A program made the position numbers and the translations under genes. Below, in pieces: positions 50,076-58,343 of a DNA stretch of 60,808 nucleotides (positions are counted from its first letter, which is position 1; each line of letters opens with the position of its first letter). The stretch comes from Polaromonas sp. UBA5171 (GTDB lineage Bacteria > Pseudomonadota > Gammaproteobacteria > Burkholderiales > Burkholderiaceae_C): positions 1-60,808 of the forward strand of contig DHWX01000067.1 in assembly GCA_002413395.1 (NCBI GenBank), read 5' to 3'. The notes below the pieces were generated by a model that was not told where the DNA came from, did not search any database, and saw only the letters and a program-made list of their open reading frames with translations.

Positions 50076-52979
50076 TTATTGGCAGGCTTCGCAACCCGGG
50101 TCGTCAATGGCGCAGAACTTGATGTCGGTGGCTGGTGATGCGCTCATCTGCGTTTGTTCTGTGGCGGTCGACAGCACACTGATGTCGCCAATGGCTGCTT
50201 CAGTGCCGGATGAAACCGCGTTCATCTTGCCGGCTTTCACGGTGGATTTCTCGGCGTGCGTGGCGCTCATGGTGCGCAGGTAGTACGTGGTTTTCAGTCC
50301 GCGCACCCAAGCCAGCTTGTAGGTTTCGTCGATCTTTTTGCCAGAGGCGCCGGCCATGTAAATATTTAGTGACTGCGCCTGGTCAATCCATTTCTGTCGG
50401 CGTGCGGCGGCTTCCACAATCCATGAGGGTTCCACTTCGAATGCAGTTGCATACAGCGCCTTGATTTCCTGCGGTACGCGGTCAATCAGGCGCAGTGAGC
50501 CATCAAAGTGCTTGAGGTCTACCACCATCACATCGTCCCACAGGCCGAGACGCTTGAGGTCACGGACCAGGTAGCCGTTAACCACCGTGAATTCGCCCGA
50601 CAGGTTGGATTTAACCGAGAGGTTGCCAAAGCAGGGCTCGATGCAGGCGTCAACCCCGATGATGTTGGAGATCGTGGCGGTTGGGGCAATGGCCACGCAG
50701 TTCGAGTTGCGCATGCCGTCGCGCGCAATTTTCTGGCGCAGGGCCTCCCAGTCCAGGGTGGCGGAGCGATCCACTTCCACATAGCCGCCGCGCGCCTCAA
50801 GCAGGAGGTTCAGGGTATCGAGCGGCAGGATACCCTGATCCCAGAGAGAGTCTTTGTAGCTGGCGTATTTGCCGCGCTCCCTAGCCAACTCGGTGGAGGC
50901 CCAGTAGGCGTGGTAACACACCGCTTCCATGGACTGGTCCGCGAAGTCGACGGCGACTTGTGATGCGTAAGGCAGACGCAACTGATACAGACAATCCTGA
51001 AAGCCCATGATGCCCAGACCGACTGGTCGATGCCGCATGTTGGCGTCGCGGGCCTTTTTGACGGCGTAGTAGTTGATGTCGATCACGTTGTCCAGCATGC
51101 GCATGGCCGTGGTAATGGTTTTTTTGAGTTTTTCGTGATTGACCGCGCCGTCCTTCAAATGCTGGACCAGGTTGACCGAGCCCAGGTTGCACACGGCCGT
51201 CTCGGTGTCGCTGGTGTTGAGCGTGATCTCGGTGCACAGATTGGACGAGTGCACCACGCCGACGTGCTGCTGGGGCGAGCGGATATTGCAGGCATCCTTG
51301 AAAGTGATCCAGGGATGGCCAGTTTCAAACAGCATTGACAGCATCTTGCGCCACAAATCGGTGGCTTGCAGCGTACGTGCGGGCTTGATCTCGCCGCGCT
51401 CCGCCTGGGCTTCATAAGCGGTATAGGCCTTTTCGAAATCCTTGCCGTATTTGTCGTGCAGGTCGGGCGTGTCAGACGGTGAGAACAGGGTCCATTTGCC
51501 CTTTTCCATGACGCGGCGCATGAACAGGTCAGGTACCCAGTTGGCGGTATTCATGTCGTGGGTGCGGCGGCGGTCATCGCCGGTGTTTTTGCGCAGTTCC
51601 AGGAATTCCTCGATATCAAGGTGCCAGGTTTCCAGATAGGCGCAAACCGCGCCCTTGCGTTTGCCGCCCTGGTTGACCGCCACGGCGGTGTCGTTGACCA
51701 CCTTCAGGAAGGGCACCACCCCCTGGGATTCGCCATTGGTGCCCTTGATGTGGGCACCCAGCGCGCGCACCGGTGTCCAGTCGTTGCCCAGACCGCCCGC
51801 AAATTTGGACAGCAGGGCATTTTCCTTGATGGCATCGTAAATGCCGCCCAGGTCATCAGCGACCGTGGTGAGGTAGCACGAGGACAGCTGGGAGCGCAAG
51901 GTGCCCGCGTTGAACAGCGTCGGTGTGCTCGACATGAAGTCAAACGACGAGAGCACTTCGTAGAACTCGATGGCCCGCTCTTCGCGGTTGATTTCATTGA
52001 GTGCCAGACCCATGGCCACGCGCATGAAAAAAGCCTGGGGCAGCTCAATGCGCTGCTTGCGCACATGCAGGAAGTAGCGGTCATACAGGGTTTGCAGTCC
52101 GAGGTAGTCAAACATCAGATCACGTTCCGGCTTGAGCGCCGCACCCAGTTGGACCAGGTCAAACTGCTGCAGTTTTTCGTCGAGCAGTTCGTTCTTCACC
52201 CCTTTGGCAATGAACTGCGGAAAATACCCGGCATAGCGGGTCGCCATTTCTTCCTGACTGACTTCTTCACCCAGTACTTCCCTGCGGATGGTATGCAGCA
52301 GCAGGCGCGCGGTGACGTAGGTGTAATCAGGGTCTTTTTCAATCAGGGTGCGGGCCGCCAGGATAGAGGCTTTATAGACCTCGTCGATGGGCACGCCGTC
52401 ATACAGGTTGCGCATGGTCTCAAGCACGATCGGACCGGGTTTTATCTCTGCGCCCAGGTTGGCGCAGACCGCTTCAATCAGCGCCTGAAGGTTTTGCACA
52501 TCGAGCGCGACTCTTTTGTCGCCGTTCATGACATGCAGCAAGGGCGCTTGCGCGGTCCGCGACTGAGGCTCGCGGGAGCGTTCCTGAGTGCGTTTTTCGC
52601 GGTACAGCACATAGGCTCGGGCAATTTCGTGGTGGCCGCCGCGCATCAGGCCCAGTTCCACCTGGTCCTGCACGTCTTCAATATGAAAGGTTCCGCCGCT
52701 TGGACGTGAGCGGACCAGGGCACGAATGACGGCCTGGGTCAGGTCATCGACGGTTTCGCGAACGCTTGCCGACGCTGCACCCTGAGTGCCATGCACGGCC
52801 AGGAAAGCCTTCATCATGGCCACGGCGATCTTGTTGGGTTCGAACGGGACGACGCTGCCATTGCGACGAATGATCTGGTAGTGAGCGAGTGGATTGGTAT
52901 GCGCATTGACGTCACCGGAGGACGCGCCAGCGGCTTGCGCACTGGGCGAAATGGGCACCAAGTGTGGTGTTGATTGCAT
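50076..52979 (-). CDS. nrdA: Class Ia ribonucleotide reductase, alpha subunit
   Basis: Reduces ribonucleoside diphosphates to deoxy forms. At 967 residues it is about 200 longer than E. coli NrdA: residues about 32-130 are an N-terminal ATP-cone (IIRRNGSVVPFEPNKIAVAM), and a second cone-like region follows, as in the Pseudomonas aeruginosa enzyme. The catalytic barrel contains QLSSCYLTTV, NEGGKRKGA-like NQGGKRKGAVCAYLE, and NLCTEITLNT; the C-terminal thiols are in DDPGCEACQ. Expression is probably controlled by NrdR through boxes at 53132-53179. The leader is about 150 bases. Confidence 0.96.
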   Translation of the reverse strand: MQSTPHLVPISPSAQAAGASSGDVNAHTNPLAHYQIIRRNGSVVPFEPNKIAVAMMKAFLAVHGTQGAASASVRETVDDLTQAVIRALVRSRPSGGTFHIEDVQDQVELGLMRGGHHEIARAYVLYREKRTQERSREPQSRTAQAPLLHVMNGDKRVALDVQNLQALIEAVCANLGAEIKPGPIVLETMRNLYDGVPIDEVYKASILAARTLIEKDPDYTYVTARLLLHTIRREVLGEEVSQEEMATRYAGYFPQFIAKGVKNELLDEKLQQFDLVQLGAALKPERDLMFDYLGLQTLYDRYFLHVRKQRIELPQAFFMRVAMGLALNEINREERAIEFYEVLSSFDFMSSTPTLFNAGTLRSQLSSCYLTTVADDLGGIYDAIKENALLSKFAGGLGNDWTPVRALGAHIKGTNGESQGVVPFLKVVNDTAVAVNQGGKRKGAVCAYLETWHLDIEEFLELRKNTGDDRRRTHDMNTANWVPDLFMRRVMEKGKWTLFSPSDTPDLHDKYGKDFEKAYTAYEAQAERGEIKPARTLQATDLWRKMLSMLFETGHPWITFKDACNIRSPQQHVGVVHSSNLCTEITLNTSDTETAVCNLGSVNLVQHLKDGAVNHEKLKKTITTAMRMLDNVIDINYYAVKKARDANMRHRPVGLGIMGFQDCLYQLRLPYASQVAVDFADQSMEAVCYHAYWASTELARERGKYASYKDSLWDQGILPLDTLNLLLEARGGYVEVDRSATLDWEALRQKIARDGMRNSNCVAIAPTATISNIIGVDACIEPCFGNLSVKSNLSGEFTVVNGYLVRDLKRLGLWDDVMVVDLKHFDGSLRLIDRVPQEIKALYATAFEVEPSWIVEAAARRQKWIDQAQSLNIYMAGASGKKIDETYKLAWVRGLKTTYYLRTMSATHAEKSTVKAGKMNAVSSGTEAAIGDISVLSTATEQTQMSASPATDIKFCAIDDPGCEACQ

Positions 52980-53131
52980 GCTTTCCTCTTTGTTTTATTT
53001 TGTGATGGGGCCGATGTGTGTCTCAGGGCAATCCCGGATTTTCTGAAAGTTGCTCTGGCTGTGATGCACTGATGTCGTCATTTCCTCGCCAGAATTGATC
53101 CTGATGGCATCAAACTAAAATAAGGGCTTAG

Positions 53132-53179
53132 ACACTATACCTAGAGTGCGATGCTAATACAAAACACTACTGGTAGTGT
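53132..53179 (-). promoter_or_regulatory. nrdA promoter with paired NrdR boxes
   Basis: On the minus strand TTGTAT (53162-53157), 17 bases, TATAGT (53139-53134) form a good sigma-70 promoter for nrdA. Two 16-bp NrdR-type palindromes lie on it: ACACTATACCTAGAGT at 53132-53147, over the -10, and ACACTACTGGTAGTGT at 53164-53179, just upstream of the -35. They start exactly 32 bases apart, the spacing known for NrdR, the ATP/dATP-responsive repressor of ribonucleotide reductase genes. Confidence 0.8.
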
Positions 53180-53440
53180 GTCTTCAGAAAAAGCTGCTGC
53201 TACTCCAGGCTATTCTGCTGACCCTGTTGAAATCGACTCAAGCGGTCGCGTCGCCAGTTGTTTCAATCAGCGGCAAAGCCTGAGCCAATCAGGTCCGCGC
53301 CAAGGCAGGCGAAGCACAGGCGCGCGCTTGCGTCGGCTTTTTCTCGCAGGGCTTGTCAGCGCTGACAGGAAAAAACGTCGGCGATTTCCTGACTGCGGGA
53401 GGTCGCGCCGTGAATGGTGTGAATGCGGCGGCGAATCGGA
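53180..53440 (+). other. Gap between nrdA promoter and ampD, possible gene remnant
   Basis: No convincing gene. On the plus strand one frame reads like a signal peptide (LQKKLLLLQAILLTLLKS) from about 53182, meets a TGA at 53281-53283 and then stays open with protein-like composition (GLSALTGKNVGDFLTAGGRA) to beyond 53440, where it runs antisense into ampD. It may be a decayed exported protein or chance. The rest of the nrdA upstream gap (52980-53131) is the nrdA leader. Confidence 0.3.
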
Positions 53441-54037
53441 TCAGTTGCTTACGGGAAAACACTGAGGCGGCAAAGCCAGTGAACGCTGCAGCAAGGACCA
53501 GTCAAAACCGGGTCCCGGATCCTGTTTCCGCCCTGGGGCAATGTGCTCATGTCCGGCAATGTGGGCAATGGGGTAGACTTGAAGCAGCGCGGCGCACAGT
53601 CCGCTCAGGGTTTCGTACTGACACGCCTCAAAGGGGCCGCCTTCGATCCCTTCCAGCTCAATGCCGATGGAATCGTCATTGCAGTTGCTGCGCCCCCGGT
53701 AGCAGGATTGGCCGGCATGCCAGGCGCGGTCGCTACAAGCCACAAATTGCCACAGCGCGCCCAGGCGGGTGATGAAAAAGTGCGATGACACCTGCTGTCC
53801 CCGAATGCCTTGAAAGTAAGGGTGCGCTTCCCAGTCGAGCTGATTGGTGAAGAGGCGCTGGACGCTGCCATTGCCAAATTCACCTGGCGGCAGGCTGATG
53901 GAGTGAATCACGATCAGGTCAATCTGCGCTCCGGTCGGGCGTGCGCCGAAATTGGGCGAAGTCAGTGCGCGCGCATAGCGGTACCAGCCGCCTTGCCACA
54001 ATGTTGGAGCGCGCGCGATGCCGTTGTGTTCAGGCAT
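53441..54037 (-). CDS. ampD: 1,6-anhydro-N-acetylmuramyl-L-alanine amidase AmpD
   Basis: Cytoplasmic zinc amidase that cleaves the peptide from anhydro-muropeptides in murein recycling. The 198-residue protein shows the Amidase_2 fold with the zinc ligands in IVIHSISLP, the AWHAG motif and AGHEHIAPGRKQDPGP, and the substrate region SIGIELEG. The ATG at 54037 overlaps the pilR stop by 8 bases and gives the family-like start MPEHNG; the frame is open to an ATG at 54064 with poor ribosome-binding sites throughout. It follows pilR on the same strand. Confidence 0.93.
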   Translation of the reverse strand: MPEHNGIARAPTLWQGGWYRYARALTSPNFGARPTGAQIDLIVIHSISLPPGEFGNGSVQRLFTNQLDWEAHPYFQGIRGQQVSSHFFITRLGALWQFVACSDRAWHAGQSCYRGRSNCNDDSIGIELEGIEGGPFEACQYETLSGLCAALLQVYPIAHIAGHEHIAPGRKQDPGPGFDWSLLQRSLALPPQCFPVSN

Positions 54038-55475
54038 CGGCATCGGCTGCATCACCGGCTTCATCGTTGCCCGGTGTCGAGATGTTCAGGCGGGCAATGC
54101 GGTAGCGGATCTGGCGCAGGCTCAAACCCAGTTTGGCCGCAGCGGCAGTCCGGTTGAAGCCGGTCTCCTGCAGTACCTTGGTCAGAATGATTCGTTCCTG
54201 CTGGTCCAGGTAATCCTGCAGATTTTCCGGAATCACTACCGGCTTTTCTGGCGCCGCATCAAAGTGCAATTCGCCGCCTTCGCTCAGGGCTACGGCGCGA
54301 TGCAGGATATTTTCCAACTCTCTGACATTGCCGTTGAGTGGACGCGAACGCATATCCTCCAGAGCCGCGTTGGTCAGCTCCGGCATGCGCAAACCCGACT
54401 CCTGGCAGACTCTTGCAAGCAGGGCCTGGCAAAGTGCCGGCAAGTCTTCGCGCCTTTCGCGCAGGGGCGGCACCACAATTTCGATCACATTGAGCCGGTA
54501 ATACAAATCCTGGCGAAAGGCCCCCGCCTGAACTTCAGCGGCGAGTTCCTTGTGCGTTGCGCTGACAATGCGCACATCGACCGTGTCCTCCTGGGGTGAG
54601 CCCAGTGGCCGCACCGTGCGTTCCTGAATCGCTCGCAGCAGTTTTGATTGCATGGACAGCGGCAAATCGCCTATTTCGTCGAGAAACAGGGTGCCACCAC
54701 TGGCGGCCTGAAAGTATCCTTGCCGGTCCTGCGCTGAACCGGTATAGGCGCCCTTGCGCGCTCCAAAAAATTCCGCTTCCATCAGGTTTTCAGGAATCGC
54801 GCTGCAGTTGACCGCGATGAAGGGCTCGGCCGCGCGGTGGCTGCAACCGTGCACCGCGCGTGCCACCAGTTCCTTTCCGGTGCCGGATTCGCCCTGTATT
54901 AAAACGGGAGCCATGCTGCCGGCTACCTTGACAATGCGGGATTTGACGGCGCGCATCATGGGCGATTCGCCGACCAGCTTTTGCAGCAGCGCTGCAGCAT
55001 CGCCTGGGTGGGGGCCTGTCGGCGTGGCGGGCCCGGCGCCCGACAGCGACGCGGCTGGCTCCGTCCGGCGTGATGCCCAGCCATTTTTGGTGCCATGTAC
55101 CGCTGACGCCACCACGCCGCGGAACTGTTTCAGATCGACGGGTTTGGTGAGATAGTCAAACGCTCCCGCCTTGAGCGCTTCTACCGCATTTTCTGCGGAT
55201 CCATGCGCCGTGATGACCACGCAGCGCTCAGCCCGCTGCTGGTCGACCATGTCTCGCAGCAGCTCAAGCCCCAATCCGTCGGGCAGGCGCATGTCGGTAA
55301 TGACCGCATCGAATCGGTGTTCCCTGAGTTGCTCGCGCGCCTGCAGCAGATCGCCGACCGCTTCCACCCGATAGCCCTCCCTGAGGAGCGTCAGCTCGTA
55401 CAGGGTTCGTAAATCCGGCTCATCATCGATGACAAGAATATGGGCTGGTTGAGGATTGGGTACTTGCAGGCTCAT
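54030..55475 (-). CDS. pilR: Sigma-54 response regulator PilR
   Basis: NtrC-family activator, partner of PilS, that in relatives turns on pilin transcription with sigma-54. The 481-residue protein has a receiver domain (VIDDEPDLRT, phospho-Asp in ITDMRLPDGLG, KPVD), the AAA+ domain with Walker A GESGTGKELVARA, the sigma-54 loop KGAYTGS (usual form GAFTGA) and Walker B GGTLFLDEIGDLP, and a Fis-type helix-turn-helix at the end (FNRTAAAAKLGLSLRQIRYR). The ATG at 55475 lies 4 bases after the pilS stop. No pilin gene is in the window. Confidence 0.92.
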   Translation of the reverse strand: MSLQVPNPQPAHILVIDDEPDLRTLYELTLLREGYRVEAVGDLLQAREQLREHRFDAVITDMRLPDGLGLELLRDMVDQQRAERCVVITAHGSAENAVEALKAGAFDYLTKPVDLKQFRGVVASAVHGTKNGWASRRTEPAASLSGAGPATPTGPHPGDAAALLQKLVGESPMMRAVKSRIVKVAGSMAPVLIQGESGTGKELVARAVHGCSHRAAEPFIAVNCSAIPENLMEAEFFGARKGAYTGSAQDRQGYFQAASGGTLFLDEIGDLPLSMQSKLLRAIQERTVRPLGSPQEDTVDVRIVSATHKELAAEVQAGAFRQDLYYRLNVIEIVVPPLRERREDLPALCQALLARVCQESGLRMPELTNAALEDMRSRPLNGNVRELENILHRAVALSEGGELHFDAAPEKPVVIPENLQDYLDQQERIILTKVLQETGFNRTAAAAKLGLSLRQIRYRIARLNISTPGNDEAGDAADADA

Positions 55476-55479
55476 GAGT

Positions 55480-57198
55480 TCAGACGAGGAGGGTGTCAAT
55501 GGAGGCTGGAGGGGTGCCCACGGGCTGCGATGCTGAACTGAACATCACAAAAAACTCATTGCCTTCGGTAGCGGCGCGCAGCACGCGCTGGTAGCCCATG
55601 AGCGCACCATGACGTTCACACAGTTCCCGGCAGATGTAGAGGCCCAGTCCGCTGGAGCGGCTCTCGGAGGAGAAAAAGGGTTCGAACAGATGTGTCAGGA
55701 CCGTTTGCTCCAGCGCTTGCCCGTTGCTCCACACCGTCAGCCGGGCCTGCCCAGGCTCCACCACCTGGGTGGCCACCTCAATCGCGTCGGCCGATGTGCT
55801 GGCGTAGCGCAAGGCATTGTCCAGCAGGTTGATCATCAAGCGCCGCAAATGCTCGGGATCAAAGCGTACCGTGGCATTGGCCGAGTCGGTTGCGACACGC
55901 ATTCGCTGCGTTGCCGCGGTTTGACGGGCCCAGTCCGTCGTGATGCGAAGCACCGTGTCGTCAAGCAGCAATACGCTCGCCTGAGGCGCGGGCACCTGCT
56001 CCTGGACCCGCGAAATATTCAGCACTTCGTCCACAATTTTGGCCAGGCGTTGCGCGTTTTGCCTGACCATGGTGGTGAGTTGGCGCTGGCTGGCATCGTG
56101 CAGGTCTTCTTCAAGCAGGGCATTGGCCTGCGAAATGGCAGCCAGCGGGTTCCTGATTTCGTGGGCTACCGCGGCCGACATGCGCCCCATGGCTGCCATC
56201 TTTTCGGTCCGAACACGTGCTTCCATTTCACGCAGGTCCTCGAGAAACATCACGCACAGACTTTCCAGCGTGCCATTTTGCGAGGCGGCCAGGCGCGTGC
56301 GCACATGTAGCCGTCTGGCGTAGGGGGCCGGATATGCGAGGCTGATTTCCACTTCCTGCGCAGACTGCGTGGTGAAGGTTTGACGCATCAAGTCGGCCAA
56401 TGGCTGCCAGGCGGTTTCCATGGCGAGCAGGAATGGGGTGCCACGGATTTCATCCTGCATGGCCAGCAAGCGCCTGGAGGCCGGATTGGCCGAGCGCACC
56501 ATACCGTGAACATCAATCACCAGAATGCCGTCAGCCAGTGATTCAATCACCAGTTCATTCACCAGCGTCTGCATGCGCGCGGCCGATCGACTTCGCCTGG
56601 CCAGTTGCTCCTCGCGTGCCAGCCGCAGGGTCAACTGGTTGGCCAGCAGCGCCACCAGAAAAAATCCCGAGCCGCTCAGACCCGCCTGGAGGAAGCGCGC
56701 GCTGGAATCGCTCACTGCCTGCAGCGAATACCACCAAGCATCGGCGAGCAGCAGCAGTGTCACGCTGGCGGCGGTGCCGAAAGCCAGCAAGATCGGTCCG
56801 AGAACCGAGGACAACAGCACGGGCAGGGCGAACAGGGGGGTGTAGTTGATTCCGCCCGATTGCATGAAGTCGAGCAGTGAAAATGTGACGACATCCGCGC
56901 CAATGGTCGAGACCCATTGCGCATCAAACATTCGTCCGGGTGGCCGCGGTCGACCCCAAAGCCGCACGGTCAGCGTTGCACCCAGGTAGGCCATGCACAC
57001 GGCGATGGATCCGCCGTTGGTCAGGTTGCCCATGGCATGCATGAACGCCTGCAGAAGCACCAGCACGACGGCAATCGCGACGCGGGCGGTCATGAAAACA
57101 CGCCAGAGTCGACCAAAGGAGCTTAGTGTAGACGTGGTTTCCCAAGGGCCGATGGCTTCTTCCGCGGAGTCGATTCCGGCAAGCTCTGGCGGACTCAT
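55480..57198 (-). CDS. pilS: Sensor histidine kinase PilS
   Basis: Membrane sensor kinase for PilR. The 572-residue protein has an N-terminal block of about six membrane helices (residues about 35-195), a PAS domain starting near VIESLADGILVIDVHG, the HisKA box AVAHEIRNPLAAISQ with the phospho-accepting His near residue 345, and the HATPase domain with LLDNALRYAS (N box) and SSGLGLYICRELCERHG (G box). Six-helix plus PAS layout and pairing with pilR support PilS rather than NtrB. It follows the PP0621 gene by 6 bases. Confidence 0.92.
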   Translation of the reverse strand: MSPPELAGIDSAEEAIGPWETTSTLSSFGRLWRVFMTARVAIAVVLVLLQAFMHAMGNLTNGGSIAVCMAYLGATLTVRLWGRPRPPGRMFDAQWVSTIGADVVTFSLLDFMQSGGINYTPLFALPVLLSSVLGPILLAFGTAASVTLLLLADAWWYSLQAVSDSSARFLQAGLSGSGFFLVALLANQLTLRLAREEQLARRSRSAARMQTLVNELVIESLADGILVIDVHGMVRSANPASRRLLAMQDEIRGTPFLLAMETAWQPLADLMRQTFTTQSAQEVEISLAYPAPYARRLHVRTRLAASQNGTLESLCVMFLEDLREMEARVRTEKMAAMGRMSAAVAHEIRNPLAAISQANALLEEDLHDASQRQLTTMVRQNAQRLAKIVDEVLNISRVQEQVPAPQASVLLLDDTVLRITTDWARQTAATQRMRVATDSANATVRFDPEHLRRLMINLLDNALRYASTSADAIEVATQVVEPGQARLTVWSNGQALEQTVLTHLFEPFFSSESRSSGLGLYICRELCERHGALMGYQRVLRAATEGNEFFVMFSSASQPVGTPPASIDTLLV

Positions 57199-57204
57199 TG
57201 GGCA

Positions 57205-57444
57205 CTAACCCCCGGCTTGACGGCGGTGCGCATCACTGCAGTAGATGCCCCGGGAGCCGATCAGGGCTTCAGACCGGGGCAGATGCACCTCGCAGACATC
57301 GCAGGCCACCATTTCGGTAACCTTGGCGGCAGGACGCGAGCGGGCAGTTCGGGAGCTTGCCGCGGCGTGGTGTTCGGCCTCTCGGTTGTGGCGCCATAGC
57401 CAGAAAACAAACAGGACAATGGCCGAGACCAGAAGGTATTTCAT
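57205..57444 (-). CDS. PP0621 family small membrane protein
   Basis: A 79-residue protein with one N-terminal transmembrane helix (YLLVSAIVLFVFWLWRH), a basic linker and a C-terminal cysteine motif MVACDVCEVHLPRSEA then GIYCSDAHRR, which may bind zinc. This pattern matches the PP0621 family of unknown function, commonly found beside ypjD or pilS in this group. It overlaps ypjD by 4 bases and is tightly linked to pilS, so the five genes ypjD to ampD look like one operon. Confidence 0.85.
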   Translation of the reverse strand: MKYLLVSAIVLFVFWLWRHNREAEHHAAASSRTARSRPAAKVTEMVACDVCEVHLPRSEALIGSRGIYCSDAHRRQAGG

Positions 57445-58241
57445 GGCCGCCTCAGGATGACTTCAAGCACAAAACTTGAGCCGACATAACCCAGCAGCAA
57501 AAGACCCGAGCCCAGGTACAGCACCCGAATGGCCTTGCGGCCACGCCAGCCAAGACGGGCGCGACCGGCCAGCAAGCCGGCGAAGGTAAACCATGCCAGC
57601 ACTGAAAACACGGTTTTGTGGGTCCACTTCCAGGCCAGCCCCGGCCCATAAAGTGTTTCGGCAAACAGCCAGCCGACCAGCAAAGTCGCCGACAGCAGCA
57701 CAAAACCCGCTTCCACAAAGCGAAAGGTGAGGCGTTCCAAGGTGAGAAGGGGTACGCCGGGATCGGTTTGTGCCGCCAGCCGGATGGCGCGTTCGGAGCG
57801 CTCCATCAGCCAGCCATGCACCACGGCCGCTGCAAACAACCCGTAAGAGGCAATGCCCAAAGCCCAGTGCAGCGGCAGCCAGGGGGAAGCAATCACAGGA
57901 TAACTGGTGCCGGGAAAAACAATCGACAGGAGCACTGCGAGGCTGCCCAGTCCGGCCAGCGCCCAATGCGCCTGCAGCTGCGGAAACAGGCGGCTTTCAA
58001 TGGCATAAACCGTCAGCACTAGCCAGACGATCATTGACAGCGCGGGGGCAAAGCCAAATCGGGGTGGTTGACCCAGCAGACCCTCGGCCAGGGCCAGCGC
58101 GTGCAGCAGCCAGGCCGCCAGCATGAAAATGCGCAGGCTAGCTGGGGGCAGGCGTCGGGAGGCCAGCGCAAGCACGGCATAGGCGGTGGCGGCACCTGCG
58201 GCCGTGGCAAGGCCCCACCAGGCAGTCAAAGCTAAAATCAT
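57441..58241 (-). CDS. ypjD: Cytochrome c assembly-type membrane protein (YpjD-like)
   Basis: A 266-residue integral membrane protein with eight or so helices, of the CcmC/CcsA-like family found next to ffh in most proteobacteria. The conserved WKWTHKTVFSVLAWFTFAGL segment and LPLHWALGIASYGLFAAA carry histidines that could bind haem, but the role of this branch is not established. It is divergent from ffh with a 102-base gap that should hold both promoters. Confidence 0.85.
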   Translation of the reverse strand: MILALTAWWGLATAAGAATAYAVLALASRRLPPASLRIFMLAAWLLHALALAEGLLGQPPRFGFAPALSMIVWLVLTVYAIESRLFPQLQAHWALAGLGSLAVLLSIVFPGTSYPVIASPWLPLHWALGIASYGLFAAAVVHGWLMERSERAIRLAAQTDPGVPLLTLERLTFRFVEAGFVLLSATLLVGWLFAETLYGPGLAWKWTHKTVFSVLAWFTFAGLLAGRARLGWRGRKAIRVLYLGSGLLLLGYVGSSFVLEVILRRP

Positions 58242-58343
58242 GCTCAGAGTTTAGCGCCTGCCCGGGTCTTTGATGATCTTTTTGCTCCTCTGGCAATGCC
58301 TTTGCGTTGTCTTTTTACCTTGCTTCCTTACCGGATTCCATTG

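Noticed and set aside
51558..52709. Plus-strand open frame of 383 codons opposite nrdA
   Set aside because: Antisense to conserved ribonucleotide reductase sequence; no recognisable domain or ribosome-binding site.
54721..54780. Loss of function in PilR from the GAYTGS variant of the GAFTGA loop
   Set aside because: Tyr for Phe is known to be tolerated in this loop and the rest of the AAA+ domain is intact, so it is noted only in the gene entry.
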